Of a DNA stretch of 64,000 nucleotides, positions 35,586-46,225 are shown piece after piece; position 1 is the stretch's first letter, and each line of letters opens with the position of its first letter. Source of the DNA: Hofstenia miamia (lineage: Eukaryota; Xenacoelomorpha; Acoela; Hofsteniidae); contig CABFPE010001050.1 of the NCBI GenBank assembly GCA_900660155.1, positions 85,699 to 149,698 on the forward strand, written 5' to 3'. The position numbers were made by a program, and so were the translations under genes. The notes under the pieces are model-generated. The model had not been told where the DNA came from. It searched no databases and saw only the letters and a list, made by a program, of their open reading frames with translations.

Positions 35586-37950
35586 CAGGGGCGCACCCAT
35601 CTTTTTTTCTGAGGAGGGGAACTATTCTCTAGATTATATATATATATATATATATATATNNNNNNNNNNNNNNNNNNNNNNNNNNNNNNNNNNNNNNNNN
35701 NNNNNNNNNNNNNNNNNNNNNNNNNNNNNNNNNNNNNNNNNNNNNNNNNNNNNNNNNNNNNNNNNNNNNNNNNNNNNNNNNNNNNNNNNNNNNNNNNNNN
35801 NNNNNNNNNNNNNNNNNNNNNNNNNNNNNNNNNNNNNNNNNNNNNNNNNNNNNNNNNNNNNNNNNNNNNNNNNNNNNNNNNNNNNNNNNNNNNNNNNNNN
35901 NNNNNNNNNNNNNNNNNNNNNNNNNNNNNNNNNNNNNNNNNNNNNNNNNNNNNNNNNNNNNNNNNNNNNNNNNNNNNNNNNNNNNNNNNNNNNNNNNNNN
36001 NNNNNNNNNNNNNNNNNNNNNNNNNNNNNNNNNNNNNNNNNNNNNNNNNNNNNNNNNNNNNNNNNNNNNNNTACTATTTCATATAGCTACATTTTTACGT
36101 CATATTTTTATAATTAAATTTCAACGTAGCAAACGTAACCAGTATATTATGAATGTTTGTTAAAAATTACTAAAACTGAATTATTTTTCCCTACCCCTAT
36201 TCAACCATTACTAAGATTGGCTAACACATATAGCTGCTCCGTGTTTCAGTAGGTGAAGATGATTTCGAACACAGACTGTTGTCCTGTTAACTGATCCTAA
36301 TCTCAATAGGAAAAATTTCCATTTTTTGTGGTAGGATGATCCTTAAAAAATTCTTAATTTCTTATTTCTTAGTTATTCCAACCAAAAACTTAGGCCTAAT
36401 TCTTGCAGGCTTGAATCATGCCCAACTCAACTTTTAAGAAAATGTGCTCACTGAAGTTAAAAATTCTAGATTGAATTTTTCAAGAATAGATAATACTGAT
36501 GTACAATTTCAAAACGTTGTTTAAGAAATTGTATAATATTCACTAAACTGTTGTGCAATAGTTTATTTTTTTCAATTTCAGCCCCTTTTTTCCAATAGCT
36601 CAGTCGAGCAAAGCCCACCGCTGATCCGACTTCAACTCCTGTTAGAAGAATAGTGAACAGGATCATGCCGTATAATACTGTGCGTCCACAAAATACCTTT
36701 AGTTACATTTTGTAAATTGCCATAATTTGAATTTAATACATTATTTCTCTATTGAATTTTTAGCATTGCTATGTAATTCATCATGTTTCACTACAGGTAA
36801 AAAATACAGAAACCATGTCCAAATTACTTTCACATTTTGCAAAACATAATTTAATAGAAAATTTCATTCAAAATTGCTATATTTCTCATTGCTAGTTTCG
36901 CTGTTGGCAATAATTGTAGTGAAAATAATAGATAAGAAATCATAGTATAAAAACCAACAATAACACATAAAAACTTTTTTAAAAGAAAAAGCATCGTAAC
37001 ATCGTTGTTAGATAACAAACAAAATTACGAGTGCTTCATACTTCTGTTAGCACTAAGAAAAATCTAAGTTAAATGTTGCCAGAAATCGTAATCACTAAAA
37101 GCAAATTTGGTTCTGCATAGATACCTTATGTAAAAGCTGTGATCATTGTTTAATATCTCTAGGTTTGACATCAAAAAAGGAAGTGTGTGTGACAGAAAGA
37201 TAGCAATGGTGCGAAATAGAGTTAATGTTATGCCTTTAATATATAAAAAAGTGAATTTGGTAGTGGAAGCATAATGTATATTTTGGTCATCAAACTGTGC
37301 TGTACACATGCAATAGCCAATACTGTATTAATTTACTAGGCAGGACAATAATGATTTTCGAATTGGAACTTTATTATGTTTCACCAAGATTTTCATCCAT
37401 TAATGCTTGTGAGAACGTTCTTAGTGAACCTAAATAATTGCAAATTATTGTTAATTTTTCTTCTCCTAAAGTATTCAATAGATTTATCCATTTCCAATTA
37501 TTGAAATAATTGCAATATCAATTAATTATTGCTTACCCCTGCAGAGAGATTTGAAGCATTGCTTAATATATATGTACTATGTTATCATATCAGCATACAT
37601 TTCATGAGGAATGGAAACATCTGTGCTCTGTTGAGGGGGGGAACGTTCCCCCAGTCCCCCCTCTCTGGGTGCGCCTCTGCTGATGGTCTAATTATTCCTA
37701 AATTTAATTTCGCTAGAGATAAAAGAACCTTTAAATTACAACAGATGATTTTTCAGGATCCATATTAAATTTTAAAAAAACAATTCCCTGATCACAATCT
37801 ACGCCTGAAACTGCAGTAAAACCATTTAAAATTTAAGTGATATAATATCCTCNATCATATCAGCATACATTTCATGAGGAATGGAAGCATCTGTGCTCTG
37901 TTGAGGGGGGAAATGTTCCCCCAGTTCCTCCCCCTCTGGGTGCGCCTCTG
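35586..37950. mobile_element. hAT transposon inserted in RT of copy E
   Basis: The left end is CAGGGGCGCACCCA and the right end complements to CAGAGGCGCACCCA, 13 of 14 matching. The flanks are an identical 8-bp duplication, CTCGTATT (35578-35585 and 37951-37958). Both features are diagnostic for hAT elements. The interior holds the 412-base gap (35660-36071) and, at 37579-37679 and 37854-37950, two near-identical copies of the right end separated by the N at 37853, so at least two copies of the family may be merged here. I found no clear transposase; a weak C-terminal-like segment near 37535-37575 (PAERFEALLNIY) could be a remnant. Confidence 0.85.
35660..36071. other. Assembly gap (412 N)
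   Basis: A run of N that begins inside a (TA)n tract within the hAT element. The true content and length are unknown. Confidence 1.
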
Positions 37951-38440
37951 CTCGTATTGATGAAATATTGAGTACAGCTTGCCAAAATTCATTCTTCACA
38001 ACCTATTGGCAAATTCCCATGCGTAAATCCGACATAGACAAAACTGCTTTCATAACTCCATACGCGTTATTCAAATGGCTTTACATGGCCTTCAGGCTAT
38101 GCATTGCCCCTGAAACTTTTCAAAAATACGTCACTAAAATACTGCAAACCGGAAATAATAATTTAGAAGAAGGCATTGCTGCTTACATAGATGATATATA
38201 TTAATAAATTAAAAAAATAATTAATTTATTACAACAATTCGATTTGAAAATAAATAATCAAAAGTGTAAGAAATTACAACCATCGGTAATTTTCCAAGTT
38301 TGTCATACAGAACGCAATAAAATTAGCCTTAAAGTAGACGCCCGTCACACAAATTACAAATTTATGCCTCCTAACAACAAAAGGGATGATCAACACATAC
38401 TTGGGTTCTTCAACTCACCAAGCTTTCATTCCTGATGAAA
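37951..38440 (+). pseudogene. 3' part of RT, copy E
   Basis: The sequence resumes at the base expected for an uninterrupted frame. A 78-residue segment (37968-38204) carries TTYWQIPMRKSDIDKTAFIT, a decayed equivalent of the MAFGFCNAPATF block (MAFRLCIAPETF) and YIDD at 38184-38195. The thumb follows at 38244-38300 (KINNQKCKKL). The first catalytic Asp of the TTLDL block is replaced. The YIDD pair itself is intact. Confidence 0.85.
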
Positions 38441-38750
38441 CCACTAACACTAACATTTCCAACCATTTAACAGTTAGAAACGGTTCACTTTTGTACCCCA
38501 CAGATATTTTGAATAATACAAATAATTTATTGCTTAAAAAAGTTTTACAAAAATGCGGGTTACACAAAACAGCTTCACAAATTGGTCAAATAAATCATAA
38601 TCTGATATTCAGCTTTCCTATGTTCGTTTGAAGGCCAACCCTGTCCAGCAATACTTCGTCATCATAAGTGACTCACTTACCTCCTAGGCAATATTTCTTG
38701 AGAATGAGCAAGGGTGGAATCAGTCCTAGTTTTATCGCTTATGTTGCGGG
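38441..38750 (+). pseudogene. Connection/RNase H start, copy E
   Basis: Fragments resembling the connection domain (DILNNTNNLLLKKVLQK) are followed near 38640-38690 by PVQQYFVIISDSLTYLLG, which fits the first strand and first catalytic Asp region of Gypsy RNase H. Similarity then ends around 38750. Confidence 0.5.
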
Positions 38751-40035
38751 CTTACTTGGCCCAAGTGGGCCGGGGCGGGAGCGGGACGAAAAAATTGATA
38801 ATGTGGGCTGTGGAGGGGTCATGGACCAGAAATGAATGAACTGCTGGTTGAAGTGAGGGCCACAAGTTTTAGCTAATCTTGCAAAAGAGTATATTTTAAA
38901 TAATTTCCATGTACAATATAAAAAGAATAGTTTGAGTACTTATTGTAAAAGTCAAATTATTGCCTGTTTTCATATGTTATGGTTCTAATAATGATAGCAA
39001 AATATAGTCGTTTTTGAATGGTATGAAGGAATGAAATCATTCTTTTGAATTTATTTTTCGAAACCTCCTACATAATGCTTTATATAAATAATTATGGTAA
39101 GCGACTGTGGGCTTAAGGATATATGGAAAAATTTCATCTACCTTCTATAACCTTATATACAAAGAATTTCCCCAATGAAAAATGTACAGTGGAATATACA
39201 ATTTAATGACTACCTACCAAAATCCTGTTCATATCCTTACCTCATTCTATTAATCGTACCTATTTATTTGAGCACAATTTTGCCGGATCTAGCCATTGAA
39301 ATGAAAAGCGGTTGAGACCACATGTTATCCATAACTGCAAAGCAGAACTTTCTCATTAATCCTTTTCTATCAGAAATAAATATAAAAAAACTTTTGCAAA
39401 CCGTTTATTTGTCAAAATGTCCAAATATTTTTTTCATTTTGGAGTTTAGCTATTACATGATTAGCATTACCTTTGGCAAGGTCTCTATCATTAGACTTTG
39501 TATCTGTTTTCAAAAAGGTTTCAATTTTGTTGATAATATTTGTCAATTATTAAGGGCTATTATATAGAAGGCCGAGAAGTCATTCATTCTAGAATACGTT
39601 CTAGACAACGCTATCTGTTTATATAATTAAAATATAAAATATTATGTAGTACACTCCATTTTTCAAGATAAAAGAGTCAATCTATTTACTCAGAATTTCT
39701 GGGTACAAAAAGTACCCCAAACCGTCTTTACGTAGTAAACAACAATATTTCAGGATGCTTTTCTCAAATTATGTTGAAACGTTGAAATATAGTATTTCTA
39801 TGATTTCATGAAAAGTCAATCAATATCAACAAGTTTCACATAAATCTTTCAAAACTGTTTAAGAATTAGGAGCTCTGGGGTACAAAAAGATAATTTATAA
39901 ACAGAATTGAAAATGCTACCCAGTTTGAATACACAAGATTTTTCTAAGGAAGTTATCGTCGACTGTGACAATAGCTCCGTAGTTATTGACACAACATTAA
40001 GTCAATTTATTAATGGCATCGAGTCACCAAGATAT
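38751..40035. other. Unidentified 1.3-kb insertion within RNase H of copy E
   Basis: RNase H is interrupted here and resumes near 40036. The left border has a G/C-rich stretch (CCAAGTGGGCCGGGGCGGGA at about 38760-38779) unlike its surroundings, but I found no matching inverted end or duplicated flank. The open frame 39322-39567 is unrecognised. A DNA transposon is likely but unproven. Confidence 0.45.
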
Positions 40036-40436
40036 TTTTTCAGTCATACAGCTTAACAAATGTTGAGATTCTTGCACTAGTTGAGAGGCTTAAGAAAATT
40101 CGATACTTTCTTCTTGGTCAATCCCACTTTACACTCCGTACTAATACCTCCGGTCTTAGTTGGTTAAAAAAGTTTTTCGGAGATTGCTCTAACATTATAG
40201 CACAATAATAGATAGAATATCTAGCAAATTGTAATTTCACAATAGTACATCAAATCAAACAACCAAATTTATGATTGAATAAAACACCATAACCAAATAG
40301 CAATTAAAAAATTATAAAAGGGAGGTAACCCGTAAAATTCATGAACATGGACACATTAGAGTAATTCAAACTGACCACACACTAAATACTCAATTTATTT
40401 GTCTCGGACTTCTCTTAATTGTGTATGACGTCATTA
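40036..40436 (+). pseudogene. RNase H end and integrase zinc domain start, copy E
   Basis: Near 40055 the sequence reads NVEILALVERLKKIRYFLLG, then SGLSWLKKFFGD near 40152, the equivalents of RNase H blocks in copies A and C. Near 40330 VTRKIHEHGHIRVIQTDHTL supplies the H-x3-H half of the H2C2 zinc domain. The matching C-x2-C half is missing because a LINE begins at about 40437. Confidence 0.8.
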
Positions 40437-42350
40437 ACATGTCTGCCAACAACTTGGAAATTGCTTACTTTTGTGATTGCAAGTAGGCTGGCATGTTATT
40501 TAGAACAGAACAGGTTGTTACCAGAGGAGCAGAAGGGATTTAGGACAAAGACGAGAGGATGCAAAGATCAGTTGTTGATAGACCAGGCAGTAGTGGAGAA
40601 TTGTAGAAGAAGAAACACAAACTTAGTAATGGCATGGATAGACTGCAGGAAGGCATATGACAGCATATCACATAGGTGGGTATTGAGGACGATGGAGCCC
40701 AATGGAGTTCCACGGAAATTGGTTGAGTTTCTAGAGAGGGAGATGGGAAAGTGGCAAACTGAGATAGACGGGCACAGGTTGAGGTTTAGAGTGAGGCATA
40801 TTTCAGGGAGACAGCTTAGCACCACTAATGTTTGTAGTTAGCTTAATACCTATAACAGAAAGGATAAAGGAGACAGGCGTAGGGTATAAGATGGAGAAGA
40901 ATGGTAGAGCAGTGAGTCACCTGTGGTACATGGACGACCTGAAGATGTATGCTAGTTCAAGGAAGATGTTGCAGAAGCAAGTGGAGACATTGGAGAAGGC
41001 AAGCAGAGATTCAGTGTTGGAGTTTGGATTAGGAAAGTGTGCAGCAGTGACAATGACTAGAGGCAAGTGTGTGGACGGAGAGGGTTTGAGGACAAGCAGT
41101 GGGGATAAGATTAAGGAAGTCAAAGAGGGGTACAAGTACTTAGGTGTGATAGAGAGAGATAGCACAGATCATGAGGAAATGAGGCGATACCAGTGTTGAG
41201 ATATTTGGCAGAAATAGTTAGGTGGAACAAGAATGAACTGAGGGAATTAGACAGGGAGACAAGGAAGATACTAGCAGCAGAGAGAGCATTCAATTTAAAT
41301 GGAGATGTAGATAGGCTGTACATGGCAAGGCATAAGGGAGGGAAAGGGCTGCTAAGTGTGGAGGAAACTGTAGAAGCAGAAGCACTAGGGCTAAAGGAAT
41401 ATGTAGAAGAACAACCTAGAGGATCCTTTCCAGAGGTCACTAAGGAGTTAATGAAGATAAGAACTGAGAGTGAAGGAAACAATGTATACCAAAGTAGGAT
41501 GGAATCAGAGAGACAAACAAGGTATAGGAAGAAGGCAAGGCATTGAGAATACTGGAGGAATACAGAAATTTGTGAAAGAGAACAGTGCAACAAGTCGTTA
41601 AAGAAGGCAGGACTGAAAAGAGAAGTAGAAGCACTGATAATGGCGGCACAGGAGCAAGCAATAAGAACAAACTGGGTGAAGAAGGATATAGACAAAAGAG
41701 TAGAAGTAAGTGATAAGTGTAGGCTATGTAAGAAAGAGGCGAAGACAATAGATCATCTGATAGCAGGGTGTGAGAAGTTGGCACAGAATGAAAATAAGTT
41801 CAGGCTTGACAAGGTGGGAAGAATGGTACACTGGGGTTTGAGCTGGCAGCATGGGTTAGAAGCAGGAGAAAAGTGGTATGAGCACAAGCCACAGGGCGTC
41901 ATAGAAAATGAGAAGGTTAAGATACTGTGGGACTTCAACATACAGACAAGCAAAGTGATAGAAGCATGGAGGCCAGACATAGTAGAGTTAGACAAAGAGA
42001 AAAGATTAGTAACAGTAATAGACATAGCAGTACCAAAGGACAGAAATGTAGAAAGCAAGGAGAAAGGGAAGATAGACAAGTAAAGAGAGTTAGCAGAGGA
42101 AATAGAAAGGCTGTGGAAGTTAAACAAGGTTGAAGTAGTCCCGGTAGTAGTAGGCGCAGTAGGAACAGTGAGTAAGAAGCATACGAGATACTTGGTGAAG
42201 TTGGAAGTATCAAGGGGGGGAGGAGCGGTAGCACAGAAGGCAGCATTGTTCGGTATAGCAAGAGTCCTGAGGAAAGCTCTCAGACTCCCTGAGAACTGGT
42301 GAGTTCCCCAAGCTGAGAGGAATACCAGCATGAAGCTGGGCGAAGTAAGA
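40437..42350 (+). mobile_element. 5'-truncated R2-type LINE (RT plus restriction-like endonuclease)
   Basis: A non-LTR retrotransposon 3' end. RT runs from LPTTWKLLTFVIASRL at 40443, through LPEEQKGFRTKTRGCKDQLL and AWIDCRKAYDSISH (first catalytic Asp), to WYMDDLKMYAS with YMDD at 40927-40938. A C-x2-C-x8-H-x4-C finger lies at 41718-41771, then RPD at 41970-41978 with the next key Asp 14 residues on (VIDIAV). The finger plus (K/R)PD-x12-14-D is the signature of R2-type elements with a restriction-like endonuclease. Frameshifts occur near 40830, 41195 and 41546-41640, and an in-frame TAA follows LysIleAspLys at 42080. It ends with NW-stop at 42303 and a short AATAATAATA tail. It is more G-rich than its surroundings, so it is probably fairly young. 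Confidence 0.92.
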
Positions 42351-42639
42351 AATAATAATATTGTATTTTATGATTATGTATCTGAAAATAACATTCAGAA
42401 TATAAAGTTTACAAATTTACTGATATGGATTTTTCAGGTATCTGTTTGGAAACATTTTGAGGTTTTGATATTGTAGAATAATCCAAGAATTAATGCTGCA
42501 AAAGGAAACTAAGAAAGAGATTAGTCGGTCAGAGAAGATTAACATCGAATTGAATTATGATTAAATTAGTATTAATTGTAAATTAAAATCAATTTAAATT
42601 TAGCATCACTTATTTTGTAAAAGGCAACTAAGAGAGAAC
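42351..42639. other. Unassigned sequence between LINE and LTR fragment
   Basis: About 290 bases of AT-rich DNA without a motif. It may be LINE 3' flank or an unrecognised part of the LTR that follows, whose first 400 bases would be expected here. Confidence 0.4.
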
Positions 42640-42930
42640 ATTACCAAATAGTACTTGTCGAAACAATTTGCAAGACGAAGGAGGCTATATCGCTTCCATT
42701 ATTTTTTAGCCATCTTGACAGACGATTCAAAATTCAAATCGAGAGGTACTTTTTGATCTGGAACTATAAATAGAGAGAAATCATTTGGAGAACTGTTGAA
42801 GTAAATTCTTCGAAAATCTAATGTATAGATTTAACCTGGTTTGCTTATTATAAAATCATGTCAAGCTAAACCGTAAATGCACACATCGGAAGTGATTCGA
42901 GGGTCCTTGATCCAAGCCATCATAACCAAT
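42640..42930 (+). repeat. LTR fragment of the A family, plus orientation
   Basis: It matches the LTR at 22128-23248 across the CGCTTCCATTATTTTTTAGCC block, TTGACAGACGATTC, the TATA box (TATAAATA at 42765-42772), GTCAAGCTAAA near 42859 and GTGATTCGAGGGTCCTTG near 42890. It begins and ends abruptly, directly against integrase sequence of copy E at 42930. Confidence 0.75.
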
Positions 42931-43560
42931 CGTGGTACACAATTTGAAAGTTCATTAACCAACGAACTATTACAACAATTAGAAATACTGCATGAGCATC
43001 CTGATATCATCAACAAAGTAATGGCGCTGTAGAACGATTAAACAAAACATTAATGAAACTCATTCACGCAGTGACAGCCAACATCGGTGGAAAAAATTGG
43101 AGATCTGTTATGCCTTACAATGAAAATTTCTATAACATCTCCGTGCATACAACAACAGGTATCACACCTTTTAAAGCAACTTTCAGTGATGAAGCATCTA
43201 CACTGCTAAGCATGTTATGCAAAAATATAACATTACTGCAACAAATGATTACATTAAAGATTTACTAAAATAATTACATAACATTCATGAAACAAATTGC
43301 ATGTTTAACAAACAGCTTTACAGAGAACCACATAAAGTTGGTGATAAAGTGTATTCATTTACACCAATACAAACATCCAATGGTAAACAAACAGGGAAGT
43401 TAGGGACCCACTGGTTTGGTCCTCACAGAATTACTAAAGTATTAAAACGTAATAAATACATTTTGGACAATGGAAAACACGCAATTTCCTATCACTAATA
43501 CATACAATTAAAGATATCGAAAATGCAAACACAAAGAATTTAAAACAATTAATCATAACA
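42931..43560 (+). pseudogene. Integrase core C-terminus and tail, copy E
   Basis: It resumes with AIITNRGTQFESSL, where Asn replaces the second catalytic Asp. NGAVERLNKTLMKLI-type sequence with the catalytic Glu lies near 43028-43058, broken by a stop. The open frames 43053-43268 and 43301-43498 follow, with NISVHTTTGITPFKATF and the GPY/F-like HWFGPHRITKVLKRNKYIL. The tail ends near 43560. No ORF3 similarity is seen beyond it. Confidence 0.85.
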
Positions 43561-43655
43561 ATGACACTTACCTTGACAGGCTGAGCTAGACAATGTTCCT
43601 GAGAAACAATTGGATTGTTCTGCGATGTATTCTTAGGTTGTCATAATAATACTAC

Positions 43656-44057
43656 TAGAGGTCGACTGTAAACCAAACCGAAACGGAAACCGTGATCTTC
43701 ACACAGACCGAAATCGAACTGACTCATTTTCACTAGCACGGTTTCAAACGGTTTTTAATGACTGGTAATTTCGCATTTCTTGGACAACGATTTAACCTTG
43801 GTTTCTGCAATAATTTTGCAAATTTAGGAGCACGATCCTGCTTTATGGAGAGAACTAGTCTTTCAGGTGTCAATGCTTTTCTCTCATTAAGACTAAGAAA
43901 AACTTGAAATTAATCTTGCAAAACCATAAAAAATATAGCTTCGTAATTACATGTTTTCATTACAGAACAAAACCGAAACCGAACCGAAACCGCGGTTTTT
44001 GCCCCAAAATCGATCCGAACTGAACCGAAGTTAAAATTTCAAAACCGTCGACCTCTA
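43656..44057. mobile_element. hAT-like MITE (402 bp)
   Basis: It begins TAGAGGTCGACTG and ends CGTCGACCTCTA, so the terminal 11 bases are a perfect inverted repeat (TAGAGGTCGAC). The flanks AATACTAC (43648-43655) and ACCACTAC (44058-44065) agree at 6 of 8 positions, a likely hAT 8-bp duplication. Inside both ends are repeated CCGAAAC words (for example near 43678 and 43972-43995), typical of subterminal transposase-binding repeats. It has no coding capacity. Confidence 0.75.
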
Positions 44058-44065
44058 ACCACTAC

Positions 44066-46225
44066 GTACCGTGCTTCCACACAGGGTGTACACTGCTAAC
44101 ACAAACAAACCTGAAAATGTGATCTTGAATTAAATTATTTGTTTAGCTTGCCAGGGGATGAAGAGAACATTCTAAACAATGTCAAGCAGCAATACTGAAC
44201 CACTGGAGCAGCCGTCGAAACGCAGATGTAGAGTGTGGCACACACACAATAATAGGAGTCTACCTTTGCATCTTGCGAACAGGCTAGATGCCAGTGAAAA
44301 CTATGATCCTATTAGGAGCAATGGCCCCATCACAATTGACTGAGTTTCATATTGATGCATTGAACTCCTTGTTCTCCATTTTACAGCTTGGAGAGTGGAG
44401 TGAGTTCGAGTGGTAGCCAAATATCCGAGGGGTCCATTTCAGGCACTTAACATAGTACCCAAAGGACTCTAATATCCAAGAAGGGTTGGTGTTACAACAA
44501 CTTGTTTTATAACAATCAAAAAAACGTCATGACTCACGTTCTCTCTTTCATCTGCATCCAGCCACCATTCTATTTCACGCTCTAAGGAATACTACAAACA
44601 ACATCGTTCTCAAAGTTTCTGTGTTTGACAGGTAAAATCTTTATCCTTAATTTATCGCCACTCAGTGCAAAGCTGGTTAAGCTTAAAGAGAATTTTTTTG
44701 CCATTTGCAATGTTTAAGTATTCAAGTGAATTTTTTTCTTGTATTTCAAATACCAATTAAAACATTAGGCCCAAGCCCGGTCCAAATTGCTATGAAGAAA
44801 ATTCGACCCAAGCCCAGCCAAAGCCCGGCCCAACCCAATTCCAACTCTGATATATATATATATATATGCATTGTGCATGTTTTTACCTTAAAGAAAACTT
44901 TATGAGTCATATTTAAGACTTTACTAATTCTTTAAGCTAGCTAGTTTTATATTTTAGTCCAACTATACTATGAAAACAAATACTACTATAGTTTAAATTT
45001 TTTTATTTATTTTTAAAGATGATACTTGATTGTCAGTGTCTCATGTTAGGCTAAAAACTTTTGTCATTTAATTACTTAACAATTAAATTTATTAAACGAG
45101 GTGACAGCCGAACAATTTTTTTTGTAATATTTTTTATTGGTCACAGCAAACAAATTTTGTCGACATTTTTATTTGGCATAGGGATAATTGTTTATTATTT
45201 TAATACACCCACATTCATATTTTGAGGGATTGGCTTAGTTTGTAACATAGTAAAGAAAGCAACATGAATTTTCTTGTGACGAAGTTGCAAACTGTAAATT
45301 TTTTTCTAGGGGTTTTCTGTGAAAGATAAATTTGTATACTCAAAATAGGACGTCATTGATATTGAAAGCATTATTTCTTTCAAAAAATCTGTAACTGTTT
45401 TCCAAGGAAACTGTGTTTCATTAATTTAAATTTATTAGAGCACCCAAGGGTGCTTCCTTCTGCACATCTTGAAGACTGAAATTTCTTGTTTACCTAAATA
45501 GTGCACTACTAAGTGTGCATCGTGTCTCATGGTTTTGCAAAATTTGAGATTTTTACCAAAGTGCCAAATGTCACCAATCCTGTGTTGTTCCAAATTCTAT
45601 ATGAGGCAGAATATAGGAAATTGAAATTTAGAGACATCTTTACATTCTTCAATAAAACTTATGGTAAAAGTATTTCTGCTGAAGAAATAATTCTTCAGGA
45701 ATGCATTTATTGTAAAATTTGAGATTTGCTTGGAAATCCAGAGTGAGCAGTTTTGAAGAAAACATTATTATGTTTTCTGAATTAATTTCTAAAAACTTTA
45801 AACACAAAATTACATACTTCAGGGATATTATGCTGAGACTTTGTATTAATGTGAATCGGTATACTTGGTTTTCTTGAAATTTTTAAGTAAATTTTACCTA
45901 AAATTCAGAATTTGTAAATTTATGCAATTTAGCACCATATTAATGTGACATAAACATAGTTGGCATTTTAGTATATTCACTATTATTTCCTAAGAATGTA
46001 TTGCTGCAAAACTACTTGAAATACAGAAACTCCTTTCTGTGATTGTCTAAGATTTTTAACAAAATATAAATAACAATATAGCAATAATTAAAGGCTAAAG
46101 ATGTATTTATAATCTAGACATTAGGTATTAAATAAATTACAATATATAATAAATCAAGCACATTTGCAAAATAATAATGAAGCCTGTTTACCATTTTGTT
46201 TGACTTTATAATTTGAATGATTGAT
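44066..46225. other. Unassigned sequence between MITE and beta-helix gene
   Basis: AT-rich apart from a G/C-rich patch at about 44768-44846 in which GCCCAAGCCCGG-like words repeat; a similar word occurs at the left edge of the unknown insert near 38755, and both could be transposon ends. The open frame 45513-45722 (69 codons) is unrecognised. A short (TA)n lies at 44851-44866. The 3' UTR and any polyadenylation signal of the minus-strand gene at 46226 should lie in the last few hundred bases; AATAAA-type words are too common here to be informative. Confidence 0.5.

Noticed and set aside
41120-42331. Long minus-strand frames (191, 114, 192 and 108 codons)
   Set aside because: They are antisense to the R2-type LINE; the plus strand carries clear RT, zinc-finger and endonuclease motifs, and the antisense peptides are low-complexity Ser/Leu/Phe-rich shadows.
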